Shown here one piece after another: positions 6,821 through 14,463 of a stretch of 25,482 nucleotides of DNA. A program made the translations under genes and the position numbers. The stretch lies in NCBI RefSeq assembly GCF_014653275.1, contig NZ_BNAL01000035.1, positions 1 to 25,482 on the forward strand. The letters run 5' to 3'. Within the stretch, counting starts at the first letter, position 1; each line of letters opens with the position of its first letter. A model generated the notes under the pieces. The model had not been told where the DNA came from, did not search any database, and saw nothing but the letters and a program-made list of their open reading frames with translations. Origin of the DNA: Deinococcus piscis. Its GTDB lineage: Bacteria > Deinococcota > Deinococci > Deinococcales > Deinococcaceae.

Positions 6821-6830
6821 TCACTTTAGG
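6821..6830. repeat. TCACTTTAGG partial site F
   Basis: Ten bases identical to the core of sites B-D, directly at the start of the 328-aa gene. It is short enough to be chance, but the position fits the module series. Confidence 0.4.
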
Positions 6831-6940
6831 TCAAAGTTAATCCTAGACTGCCGCAAAAATACTTCGGAGCACCAGAATCTTAGAGTTGACGTTCAGAACT
6901 GATCGACTTGCCACTATAAGATTGGCACAATAGGTCCATC

Positions 6941-9900
6941 GTGAATAGTCAAAATCACCTAGAAACCTACGCCAATGCTGTAAGGGACAAATACAGCACT
7001 GGCGTAGCTGCCAATCCCGAAGACCAGCTCAAGACCCCAATTGAGAACCTGCTGCGTGCAGTGCTTCCGCCTCTGGTCTCGGATGATTTGGCACTCCAGG
7101 TTCTGACCGAAGTTCAGGACAATGTAGGCCGCCCTGATGTCGGTATCACTCTGGGCGGCATCCTGGCTGGCCACCTTGAACTCAAAGCCCCGGATAAACC
7201 TGCTGATCCCAATAAGCTCAAAGGCCACGACAAGAACCAGTGGCAGAAATTCCAGGCCCTGCCCAACCTGATCTACACCAACGGCAAGGAGTGGCGGTTA
7301 TTTCAGCGGGTGGATGATGGGAAGAGCATCGTTCTGACCTCTGTTGGAAAGCCAGTGAAACTAGGGGACATCGTCGAAGACGGTGCAGCGGCCATCACTC
7401 CAGCTGCCGCAGCAGAATTTGAAACCCTTCTGCGGGCCTTCGTCAGCTGGCAACCCATCACGCCGAGCACGCCCCGGAAACTGGCCAGTCTGATCGCACC
7501 ACTGACCCGCATTCTCCGTGATGACGTTGCCGCCGCCCTGAGAACCGAGGGGAGCAACGTCCACGAGATTGCCAAGGACTGGCGAAATACGCTGTTTCCA
7601 GAAGCCGACGATGCCCGTTTCGCGGACGCTTACGCTCAGACCATTACCTATGCCCTCTTGCTGGCCAAACTGGAAGGCAGTAAAGACAGTGACCACGCTG
7701 CCGCCACCCTGAAGGCCGCTCACCCTCTACTGGCCGACATTCTCAAACTGCTGACAAATGACGCACTTACGGACGAACTGGGTGTAGGCTTTTTAGTCCT
7801 GCGCCGCCTGGTCGATTCACTGGACCTGAGCACCTTCGAAGGACAGGGCGATCCCTGGATCTACTTCTACGAAGACTTCCTGGCCGAGTACGATCCCACC
7901 CTACGGAACGCCTACGGTGTCTACTACACCCCACAGGAAGTCATCGCCTTCCAGGTCCGTCTGGCCGACGAGCTGCTGAAAACCCACCTGGGCAAAGCCC
8001 GTGGTCTGGCCCATGACGGAGTGATCCTGCTGGACCCGGCAACCGGAACTGGGGCCTATCCACTCCACATCATCGAGTACGCCACCAACCAGTACGCCAA
8101 GTACGGCAAGGGCACCATTGCTACGAGGCTGGCCCATCAGATCCATGCCATCGAAATCCTGGTCGGGGCCTATACCGTGGCCCACTTGCGGGTCACACAG
8201 GCCATCAACAGTGCCGGAGGCAGCCTGCCAGAAGGCGGAGCCCAGGTCTACCTCAGCAACACCCTCGACAGCCCACACGCTGAAATCCCTGGCAATCTGG
8301 GCTTCGTCTATAAGCCGCTGACTGAAGAACGGAAGCGGGTACAGCGCCTCAAGCGGGATGTTCCGGTGATGGTCTGTCTGGGGAACCCGCCCTACTACCG
8401 CTGGCCCGCCGAAGACAGCAAAAACGAGGTCTATTACGGAGGCTGGGTCCGGCATGGGGACAAGGTCACCGCTAAGGAAAAAAAGGAAGGCATTCGGGCG
8501 AAAGCGCCCCTGCTGGATACCTTTACAGATCCAGTGAAGAAGGCTGGCATGGGTAGTTACCTGCACAATCTCTACAACGACTACGTGGCTTTCTGGCGCT
8601 GGGCCATGTGGAAGGTGTTTGAGAACGAGCACGATCCCCGCTCTCAGGAAGATCGAGCGGGCATTGTTTCTTTCATCACGGCCAGCAGCTACCTGCGTGG
8701 CCCAGCCTTCGGAGGAATGCGTGAGCATATGCGCCGCACCTTCGACGAACTCTGGATTGTTGACCTTGGTGGTGAGGGCCGGGGTGCCGTAAAGACAGAG
8801 AACGTTTTTGCCATCCAGACTCCGGTGTGTATTGCCATGGGAGTGCGGAATGGCAAGCCAAACCCTGACCAACCAGCCACAGTGAAGTACGTCAGGGTAG
8901 AGGGCTGCCGTGAAGAAAAGTTGGCCTGGCTCACTGAGCAAAAGCAGCTTTCTGATGTGGAGTGGACCTTGTGCCCTGATGGATGGCAGGATTCTCTGAT
9001 GCCCCGCGGAGAGGGCGACTACTGGGCTTGGCCTTTACTCTCAGAAATCTTCCCAGAACAATTTAATGGGGTGAAAGCAGGTAGAACTTGGCCAATCGGC
9101 GAAACGGAGCTACTACTTCGAAAAAGATGGCAGACTTTAATTCAATCTTCTGCGGAACATAGGGAAGCTCTGGTTAAGAGCTCTAATACTGGCCAGAAAG
9201 TTACTTCTAGAGGAAGTATCAAAGCCCTACCTAAAGCCGCATCGAGCACACCATTAATATCTGTAGATTCGACTGATAGGGAACCAGAGATCGTCCGTTT
9301 TGGGATGCGCAGCTTCGATAGGATGTGGATTTTCTCTGACTCACGCGTTCTGGATAGAGCTTCACCAGAGCTATGGAAATCTCATGGCCGATTACAAATC
9401 TATGCCGTATCTTTCTTGACTGAACATCAAAGCATAGGACCAAGCATTGTTGCTTCAGCTTATATTCCTGATATTCATCACTTCCGGGGTTCCTTCGGTG
9501 GCCGCCATGTCATTCCGCTCTACCTCGATGCTGAAGCGACCCAGCCCAACATTCGGCCCGGCCTTCTGGAATACGTCTCAGAACTGCATGGTCAACCTGT
9601 CACCGCGGAAGATGTCTTTGCCTACGCTTACGCGCTTCTGTCCAGCCCCACCTATGAAGAGCGTTTCCGCGAAGACCTGATTACCCCAGGCCCCAGGTTG
9701 CCTATTACCCGTGACGGAGAACTGTTTGCCAAAGTGGCCACTGCTGGAAGGGAACTGCTGCACCTTCACACCTATGGCGAGCGCATGGGAACAGGTCCAA
9801 TGCCAGAAGGTGAAGCAGGAATCCTGACTGACATCCCCGGCGACCCAGCGCGTTATCCCGAGGATTTCAGCTATGACGAAGAGCAAAATCTACTGAGAGT

Positions 9901-10267
9901 TGGTGCGGGTGAAGTTGGGCCTGTTCCCCCTGAAGTGTGGGAGTTTGAGGTCAGTGGTCTACGCCCCCTGCGCTCCTGGCTGGGGTACCGCATGAAGAAA
10001 CCCGCGGGCAAGCAAAGCGGTGAACTGTCGAAGATCCGTCCCGAACGCTGGACTCCGGAACTGACCGAAGAACTGCTGGAACTGATCTGGCTCTTGGAGG
10101 GCACCGTAGAGCGGCAGCCCCAGCTGGCAGGCCTGCTTGATGAAGTGCTGAGTGATGGGGAAGCTGGAACCCTGCTTGCTTCGGAACTTCCGGCCATTCA
10201 GGAAGAAGTTGAGTTGGAGGAGCTGGAAGGAACTTTATTGAACGTACAAGTCCAAAGAAAGCGCTAG
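6941..10267 (+). CDS. Single-chain restriction-modification enzyme (type IIG / ISP-like)
   Basis: 1108 residues from a GTG start at 6941. The N-terminus is a PD-(D/E)XK nuclease: GRPDVGI with Asp66, then HLELK with Glu80 and Lys82. After a helical linker, a gamma-class N6-adenine methylase begins with YGVYYTPQEV (about 324-333), SAM-binding DPATGTGA at 365-372 and catalytic NPPY at 482-485. The remaining 600 residues should hold target recognition, as in the LlaBIII/type ISP C-terminal specificity domain. The helicase block that type ISP enzymes carry between nuclease and methylase is absent, so cutting should be local, as in type IIG. The recognition site is unknown. The codon and base usage turns AT-richer around 9040-9470, inside the likely specificity region, a common sign of domain exchange. 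Confidence 0.9.
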   Translation: MNSQNHLETYANAVRDKYSTGVAANPEDQLKTPIENLLRAVLPPLVSDDLALQVLTEVQDNVGRPDVGITLGGILAGHLELKAPDKPADPNKLKGHDKNQWQKFQALPNLIYTNGKEWRLFQRVDDGKSIVLTSVGKPVKLGDIVEDGAAAITPAAAAEFETLLRAFVSWQPITPSTPRKLASLIAPLTRILRDDVAAALRTEGSNVHEIAKDWRNTLFPEADDARFADAYAQTITYALLLAKLEGSKDSDHAAATLKAAHPLLADILKLLTNDALTDELGVGFLVLRRLVDSLDLSTFEGQGDPWIYFYEDFLAEYDPTLRNAYGVYYTPQEVIAFQVRLADELLKTHLGKARGLAHDGVILLDPATGTGAYPLHIIEYATNQYAKYGKGTIATRLAHQIHAIEILVGAYTVAHLRVTQAINSAGGSLPEGGAQVYLSNTLDSPHAEIPGNLGFVYKPLTEERKRVQRLKRDVPVMVCLGNPPYYRWPAEDSKNEVYYGGWVRHGDKVTAKEKKEGIRAKAPLLDTFTDPVKKAGMGSYLHNLYNDYVAFWRWAMWKVFENEHDPRSQEDRAGIVSFITASSYLRGPAFGGMREHMRRTFDELWIVDLGGEGRGAVKTENVFAIQTPVCIAMGVRNGKPNPDQPATVKYVRVEGCREEKLAWLTEQKQLSDVEWTLCPDGWQDSLMPRGEGDYWAWPLLSEIFPEQFNGVKAGRTWPIGETELLLRKRWQTLIQSSAEHREALVKSSNTGQKVTSRGSIKALPKAASSTPLISVDSTDREPEIVRFGMRSFDRMWIFSDSRVLDRASPELWKSHGRLQIYAVSFLTEHQSIGPSIVASAYIPDIHHFRGSFGGRHVIPLYLDAEATQPNIRPGLLEYVSELHGQPVTAEDVFAYAYALLSSPTYEERFREDLITPGPRLPITRDGELFAKVATAGRELLHLHTYGERMGTGPMPEGEAGILTDIPGDPARYPEDFSYDEEQNLLRVGAGEVGPVPPEVWEFEVSGLRPLRSWLGYRMKKPAGKQSGELSKIRPERWTPELTEELLELIWLLEGTVERQPQLAGLLDEVLSDGEAGTLLASELPAIQEEVELEELEGTLLNVQVQRKR

Positions 10268-10335
10268 GTATGGATACAGATTGCCATAGTTTGGTTTTTG
10301 CGATTAAAAGTCCTTACCACGGTTCAGCTTGAGGC

Positions 10336-10341
10336 TATAAT
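10336..10341 (+). promoter_or_regulatory. Promoter of the AT-rich gene (TATAAT)
   Basis: Consensus TATAAT, 5 nt before the ATG at 10347, with TTACCA 16 nt upstream as a -35. Leaderless transcription is likely. Confidence 0.55.
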
Positions 10342-10346
10342 AAGTT

Positions 10347-11534
10347 ATGCCTCGACTCAAAATAGTTTTTACAGAGGGTGACTACCAGCTCACTTTTGAT
10401 GATCAGTATGTAGGTAACGAAGATGGGTATGTAGAGGATGTGAACTACGCAAATAACTCTACTTGTACTCTCAATATTGTTTCTGAGGTATTCGCTAACG
10501 CTATCAAAAACTTTGATATAAAAGAATTCTCTAATTTTGACAGGATTTTTCTTTATCAAATGGTCAATAGTCGTGAGAATGGCGATTTTAGCTACCTAAA
10601 TATATATTTCATGTCTTTTGATGTTAAGAATCATCTCATAGACGTTAGAGTAGAACCAGACTACTTCAATTGGGAAGTACCAATATCTCCCACAAAATAT
10701 ATCGCTAAGCTATTGCATAAGATCTCCGAAGAAATTACTAACCGCGGTTATAGGGTGCAGCCCGACAGAACTTACTTATTTGATCCCATAAGTGTTATTC
10801 CAAAGGCGGAACTGGGTATAGTTCATCAGCTTATGGAGGTAGATGCGGTTGTTAAAGAGAAAGAAAAAGAGCTGAACGGAGAAATTATCAATGAATTTGG
10901 CAACTCCTCCGATTCTGAAAACGAAATAAGGGTCAAGTTTGAGTTTCCAGATGAAGTAAGGGTTTACTGCGAACAGTACCTTCTTTACTTCACTAATTTC
11001 CTCAAAGATATTGGTGAATCTGCTATCACTAATATTGATCACGAAAACCGCATCACACTATTTTCCATACAACCACAGGGAGGAGAAGAGGCACTGGAGC
11101 GTATTAGGGAAGCAATAGCTGTCTATCTGAACTTGCCTCAACTATCCCTCACAGATACTGAAAGTTTGCCAAATACTATGGCTATACGAAGGCTAAGATC
11201 ACAAATTCTGAATCTCGAATCTCAGCTTCAGCTGGTTTTAGCCGAAAATGAGCAGCAAAAGATCATCTTGAGGATGCAAGGAAACATTATAGATGATAAG
11301 GATATGCAACTTATACAAGTACAGCGACAACTTGAAAAGAGTATCGAGAACGGGACTATTCTGCAAGACTTCATAGATAAGCAGGAGTTAGAAACTGAAA
11401 ATCTTTTTGGGAACTTGGTAACTTTGAAGAAATATGATGTGGGCATACTACAGATTGACGCACCACATATCTACCGCTGGCTGAAGGAGAAATTCAGTTC
11501 TACTTTTGGAGAACTGCCCGACAAAAGCGATTAA
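10347..11534 (+). CDS. Unknown AT-rich protein with C-terminal coiled coil, 395 aa
   Basis: Family not recognised. Three parts can be seen: an acidic beta-rich N-terminal region (1-150); a middle unit (about 196-265) with EVRVYCEQYLLYFTNFL then strands and the helix EALERIREAIAVYL; and a long heptad-like coiled coil (about 273-350; MAIRRLRSQILNLESQLQLV, then RQLEKSI). The middle unit plus coiled coil reminds me of uncharacterised C-terminal modules of bacterial conflict proteins. This is from memory and unverified. Codon use is far more AT-rich than every neighbour, which points to recent transfer. It sits 79 bp behind the restriction-modification gene with its own promoter, so a defence role is possible but not shown. 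Confidence 0.75.
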   Translation: MPRLKIVFTEGDYQLTFDDQYVGNEDGYVEDVNYANNSTCTLNIVSEVFANAIKNFDIKEFSNFDRIFLYQMVNSRENGDFSYLNIYFMSFDVKNHLIDVRVEPDYFNWEVPISPTKYIAKLLHKISEEITNRGYRVQPDRTYLFDPISVIPKAELGIVHQLMEVDAVVKEKEKELNGEIINEFGNSSDSENEIRVKFEFPDEVRVYCEQYLLYFTNFLKDIGESAITNIDHENRITLFSIQPQGGEEALERIREAIAVYLNLPQLSLTDTESLPNTMAIRRLRSQILNLESQLQLVLAENEQQKIILRMQGNIIDDKDMQLIQVQRQLEKSIENGTILQDFIDKQELETENLFGNLVTLKKYDVGILQIDAPHIYRWLKEKFSSTFGELPDKSD

Positions 11535-11541
11535 CCTTAGC

Positions 11542-11576
11542 GTAATAGGTTGAAGTTGATGTAATAGGTCTATACT
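11542..11576 (+). promoter_or_regulatory. Promoter with two GTAATAGGT repeats
   Basis: GTAATAGGT occurs at 11542-11550 and 11561-11569 (19-bp spacing, about two helix turns), just before TATACT at 11571-11576. The ATG at 11584 is 7 nt downstream. The repeats may bind a regulator. Confidence 0.5.
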
Positions 11577-11583
11577 CTGCACC

Positions 11584-12042
11584 ATGACTTACAAACGTCT
11601 CAGTGAGCAGGTTCAGGAACTCGTCAACCCACAGCGTAGCGATACGTTTATCAAGCGCTTCCGTGAAGCGGTGCGGACGGGTGAAGTCAAAGCCATCAAC
11701 CTGCCCGGCGAACGCTTCACCATGCCCAAGCAGTACACCCGCCGTGGTAAGACCGGCACCTACCAGAAAGACACCAAAGAGATGCTCTTTGAAGTGACCC
11801 CTGAGTTTGAAGCCTGGTTCGAGGAACAGAACAAGGACCTGGCGGTGTCCCGCCAGGGGGGTCAGGTCAAGGTGACCGAAGAGACCCTGGCTGCCGGTTT
11901 GGTGGACTTTGAGGCGCTGGCCCGTGAAACCCAGGAGAAGCTGCAGTCTAGCTACGAGAAAGGGCAGCAGCTGGGCAAGAGCCGGGCTGGGAAGAAGCCT
12001 GCGGTCAAGCCTGCCGCTTCACGTAGCCGGAAAAAAGCCTGA
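11584..12042 (+). CDS. Small basic protein with Lys/Ala/Pro tail, 152 aa
   Basis: Family not recognised. The N-terminus (about 1-50) reads like a helix-turn-helix-sized unit: VQELVNPQRSDTFIKRFREA, then a short strand with a proline turn. A central acidic helix (about 78-92) and an amphipathic helix (about 115-135) follow. The last 25 residues are a flexible basic tail (KSRAGKKPAVKPAASRSRKK) like those of DNA- or RNA-binding proteins. GC-rich codon use sets it apart from the AT-rich gene before it. It ends 9 bp before a MITE-like element. Confidence 0.7.
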   Translation: MTYKRLSEQVQELVNPQRSDTFIKRFREAVRTGEVKAINLPGERFTMPKQYTRRGKTGTYQKDTKEMLFEVTPEFEAWFEEQNKDLAVSRQGGQVKVTEETLAAGLVDFEALARETQEKLQSSYEKGQQLGKSRAGKKPAVKPAASRSRKKA

Positions 12043-12051
12043 ACCCACTTA

Positions 12052-12235
12052 GAGTGTGTCTGAAAAGTCCAGATCAGGGACTGAGTGAGATGCGACCTCC
12101 CTCAGTCCCAACATCTTCAGCGGACCTCATAGAGAAAAAATCTCTCAGGAGCGGATTTTAAGGCGGGGCTACTTGCGTTCAATCATTAGGCTCTGCCTGA
12201 CAGCACACAGGACGCCCCGCTTTTCAGACATGCTC
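12052..12235. mobile_element. MITE-like element, 184 bp
   Basis: Terminal inverted repeats GAGTGTGTCTGAAAAG (left) and GAGCATGTCTGAAAAG (right, complement) match at 14 of 16 positions. The inside has no coding capacity and carries a smaller complementary pair (GCGGGGC near 12164, GCCCCGC near 12214). The ends look like those of an insertion sequence whose transposase is missing. I cannot assign the family. No clear target duplication is seen. The right end lies inside a RES-type toxin gene. Confidence 0.65.
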
Positions 12236-12305
12236 CTTCCCCGTGGTTGGGTATCGACGTAGCAGCAGCGTTGGGACAGTTCCAAACCCATCGCCAGACT
12301 TTCAT
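12236..12305 (-). pseudogene. RES-type toxin, 5' remnant truncated at the MITE
   Basis: An ATG at 12305 overlaps the antitoxin stop (ATGA). The frame encodes MKVWRWVWNCPNAAATS and then NHGEGA before entering the element, where a stop soon follows. A KVWR-like start and a GEGA block about 24 residues in fit my memory of RES-domain toxins (NAD-degrading partners of Xre/MbcA/ParS antitoxins). The GEGA codons lie across the element boundary. The remaining roughly 120 codons are not found beyond the element, so a deletion accompanied or followed the insertion. Confidence 0.55.
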
Positions 12306-12766
12306 CCGTAGGTCACGGCTTCGAGGGATTCCAGATATCGTTTCAGACGTTCGCGGCCAGTAGCAGTCTGCAGAAGCTGGTAGGGAGCTTGGCCGTCGAG
12401 GTGCTGCTTGGGAGTGCTCAGCCAGGCACTGACTTGTTCTCTATCCAGCAGTGCAGCCGTACGCGCAAAGAGTTCAATGCCTTGAAAAGCCCTATCGACC
12501 ACGTCAAGAGAGGGCTTAGCGTTGCTGCCTCTGCTACGGCTGACCGTAGCTTGTGAGATACCGAGAATCGGGTAGACCTCTTTCTTCGTTAGACCTGTCA
12601 GGGCTGAGAACTGGTCGGCCCAATCGGCGGTGCTGGTCTTCACCAACACTGCAATGGCTCTATCGTCGGCCTTCTCGAGGGAACGGCGTAATTCCTGCGG
12701 AGATGCACCGAAGACCTCTGTGCTATAGGTTTCGAACTGCTGCTGAAAAAGATGTGTTTGAGACAT
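12302..12766 (-). CDS. Xre/MbcA/ParS-type antitoxin, now without its toxin
   Basis: 154 residues. Residues about 50-80 form a helix-turn-helix (LTKKEVYPILGISQATVSRSRG). The C-terminus AWLSTPKQHLDGQAPYQLLQTATGRERLKRYLESLE is the toxin-binding domain typical of Xre/MbcA/ParS antitoxins (WL..P...L.G..P..LL.T..G...). Such proteins block RES toxins and repress the operon. A ribosome site AAGGA lies upstream of the ATG at 12766. The toxin downstream survives only as a 5' fragment, so this is an orphan antitoxin that might still protect against related toxins. Confidence 0.85.
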   Translation of the reverse strand: MSQTHLFQQQFETYSTEVFGASPQELRRSLEKADDRAIAVLVKTSTADWADQFSALTGLTKKEVYPILGISQATVSRSRGSNAKPSLDVVDRAFQGIELFARTAALLDREQVSAWLSTPKQHLDGQAPYQLLQTATGRERLKRYLESLEAVTYG

Positions 12767-12835
12767 CCGCGCCCGTCCTTCTGAATCATTGTCAGACTAT
12801 GCAACCGGATTCAATGTGAGAGGGAGTAGGTCTTC

Positions 12836-12985
12836 TTAGTCCTCTACTTCGGCCTGGATGTACTTCAGCAACGCCTGTTCCACCACATCGCCCATCGTCA
12901 GCCCCTTAAGCGCCGCCACTGCATCTGTGGCCCGCTTCGGGCAGCTCACCTATGGCAAGTCTGGTGGCCACCCACACCAGAATTA
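12836..12985 (-). pseudogene. Frameshifted ribbon-helix-helix DNA-binding protein remnant
   Basis: One minus frame gives VWVATRLAIGELPEAGHR and then a stop. The next frame continues as AVAALKGLTMGDVVEQALLKYI to the TAA at 12838-12836. Joined by one frameshift they make the end of a CopG/ParB-like ribbon-helix-helix protein, similar in layout to the intact ParB-like protein at 22470-22760 (VALQGGKIQDVVHTALDEYL). It follows directly after the stop of the 152-aa gene. It may be a relic of another partition or antitoxin gene. Confidence 0.55.
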
Positions 12986-13441
12986 TTCCTGGAGAATGCT
13001 GGCCGAGGTGGATTGCTCCACCCCCTCCCCACTCTCAAACTCTCTATTTTGCTCGCTTCGGCTTTGGGTTGGCTCAGGAGCTAGCTGAACCGGCGTCAGA
13101 TCTGCTTCGCCCACCTGCTTGACGGTTTGATCAGCCTGTCGTCCGGACTTCACACCTTTGGTGCGTTTTTTCCTTTCCAAACGCGGCTGTGTGATTGGCT
13201 GGAATGTCAGCCGGCCTATCAGACGTGCTGACCAATCAGGCATCTCCACACTCGCTCCTTCGAAGAGAAGATGCGCAACAGCCTTGGCCGTTTTGGGAGG
13301 GAGCTTCATAATCTCTGCCAGGGCGACCACCAGCTCCTTCTCGGAAGCCGCTTCCACCTGATGAGGGAACTTGCTGCCCTGTGGAGTTAGTTCAAAAATT
13401 AGACGGCCGTCGAGACTAAATTTAGAGGTGGATTCAGGCAT
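12983..13441 (-). CDS. Unknown protein, 152 aa, second gene of a plasmid operon
   Basis: Start at the ATG at 13441, with GAGGAG 8-13 nt upstream and the previous stop at 13447. A longer frame from 13540 would overlap the upstream gene. The first 90 residues look folded (FSLDGRLIFELTPQGSKF, then EKELVVALAEIMKLPPKTAKAVAHLL). The C-terminal half is polar and low in complexity (KKRTKGVKSGRQADQ, then EQNREFESGEGVEQ), probably disordered. No family recognised. Confidence 0.65.
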   Translation of the reverse strand: MPESTSKFSLDGRLIFELTPQGSKFPHQVEAASEKELVVALAEIMKLPPKTAKAVAHLLFEGASVEMPDWSARLIGRLTFQPITQPRLERKKRTKGVKSGRQADQTVKQVGEADLTPVQLAPEPTQSRSEQNREFESGEGVEQSTSASILQE

Positions 13442-13446
13442 ACTTT

Positions 13447-14304
13447 CTACTCCTCTTCCGGTGTACTCCGGTCTATCCATAAGGTTTCGAGTGGGGCCAT
13501 TTTGACAGGCAACAATCTGCTGTAAGGCGGCTTCGGCCATACCAACGCTGCTTCTTTAGGATATTGCTTCTCCCACATTCTAGCGGCGTACATGTAGAGC
13601 AGCCAGATATCCGTTCTGATTCCACTCAGCCCAGGATAGTGGGTCAAGTGCTGGCCCAAACCTTCCAGCTGCTTACGAACTCCTGTAGGAGAACGGGTAG
13701 TTCCAGGTGCCGGCAGTTTGGCCTCATTTTGAGGCGTCTTCTGACGCGGGTAACGACCATGGATCAGGCGCTTAACATTCTTCTCGTAGGTCATACGGGC
13801 GTTGCGGCTCAGCCTCCAGGTGATGCGTTCTCTGGCTTTCACCGGGATGGTTTTCGGCTTCTTATATTTGTGGCTTTCTGCAAGCATCACAGCCTGAGTT
13901 GTCAGAGAATAATTGCGCCAAGTTAATGGCTCATACTCATCCAACACCTGCTGCCAGTTTTCACGGTCATCGGGAGCTATGTTGCTCAATAGAAAGACAG
14001 TGACCCTGTCCTTATCCGGGGGCATGATGACCATCGTAACTGCTGGAAGACCCACCTTCCGTAAGGCGCTTCGGGTGAGGTGATCAGCCACTACACTTGG
14101 ATAGCGTTCTCGAAGAATTTGGATCCTTTTCTCAGCCGTTTCTCTAGGCAAGACGATTGTGGCCGCGAGAGGGGATGTTTTCACCGTCCTGGCGATCTGC
14201 TGGAGGGCGGGCGTCACAGTGCTATGTGCCAGTACTGCTGGGAGCTGAGGCATGACGTAAGAATAGTCGAAGAGTCGCAGTTGCGAAAAATTCTGTTTTT
14301 TCAA
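13447..14304 (-). CDS. Unknown protein, 268-285 aa, first gene of a plasmid operon
   Basis: Two starts are possible: TTG at 14304, or ATG at 14253 (residue 18). The ATG has TATTCT six bases before it, the leaderless pattern used across this window, so 14253 is favoured. The sequence has a mixed alpha/beta N-terminal part (TVTMVIMPPDKDRVTVFLLSN-like strands near 90-110), a basic middle (KYKKPKTIPVKARERITWRLSRNARMTYEKNVKRLIHGRYPR) and a tryptophan-rich helical end (DIWLLYMYAARMWEKQYPKEAALVW). The basic middle suggests nucleic-acid contact. No family recognised. Confidence 0.7.
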   Translation of the reverse strand: MKKQNFSQLRLFDYSYVMPQLPAVLAHSTVTPALQQIARTVKTSPLAATIVLPRETAEKRIQILRERYPSVVADHLTRSALRKVGLPAVTMVIMPPDKDRVTVFLLSNIAPDDRENWQQVLDEYEPLTWRNYSLTTQAVMLAESHKYKKPKTIPVKARERITWRLSRNARMTYEKNVKRLIHGRYPRQKTPQNEAKLPAPGTTRSPTGVRKQLEGLGQHLTHYPGLSGIRTDIWLLYMYAARMWEKQYPKEAALVWPKPPYSRLLPVKMAPLETLWIDRSTPEEE

Positions 14305-14463
14305 TTTACTATAGTCATTATATGGATGTTCCTATGCGAGACAGAAAATGTAATCTCGCCTTCCTCTTCTTCACTCACACTGTGGCCTAATATCCCCGTG
14401 AACTCCTCTTCGCAGAGAAAATTCACTGGGCGACTAGCCATCGCCCGGACTCGGCGTAGCTGC

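Noticed and set aside
7901..8941. 346-codon minus-strand frame
   Set aside because: Fully antisense to the restriction-modification gene, whose motifs are clear.
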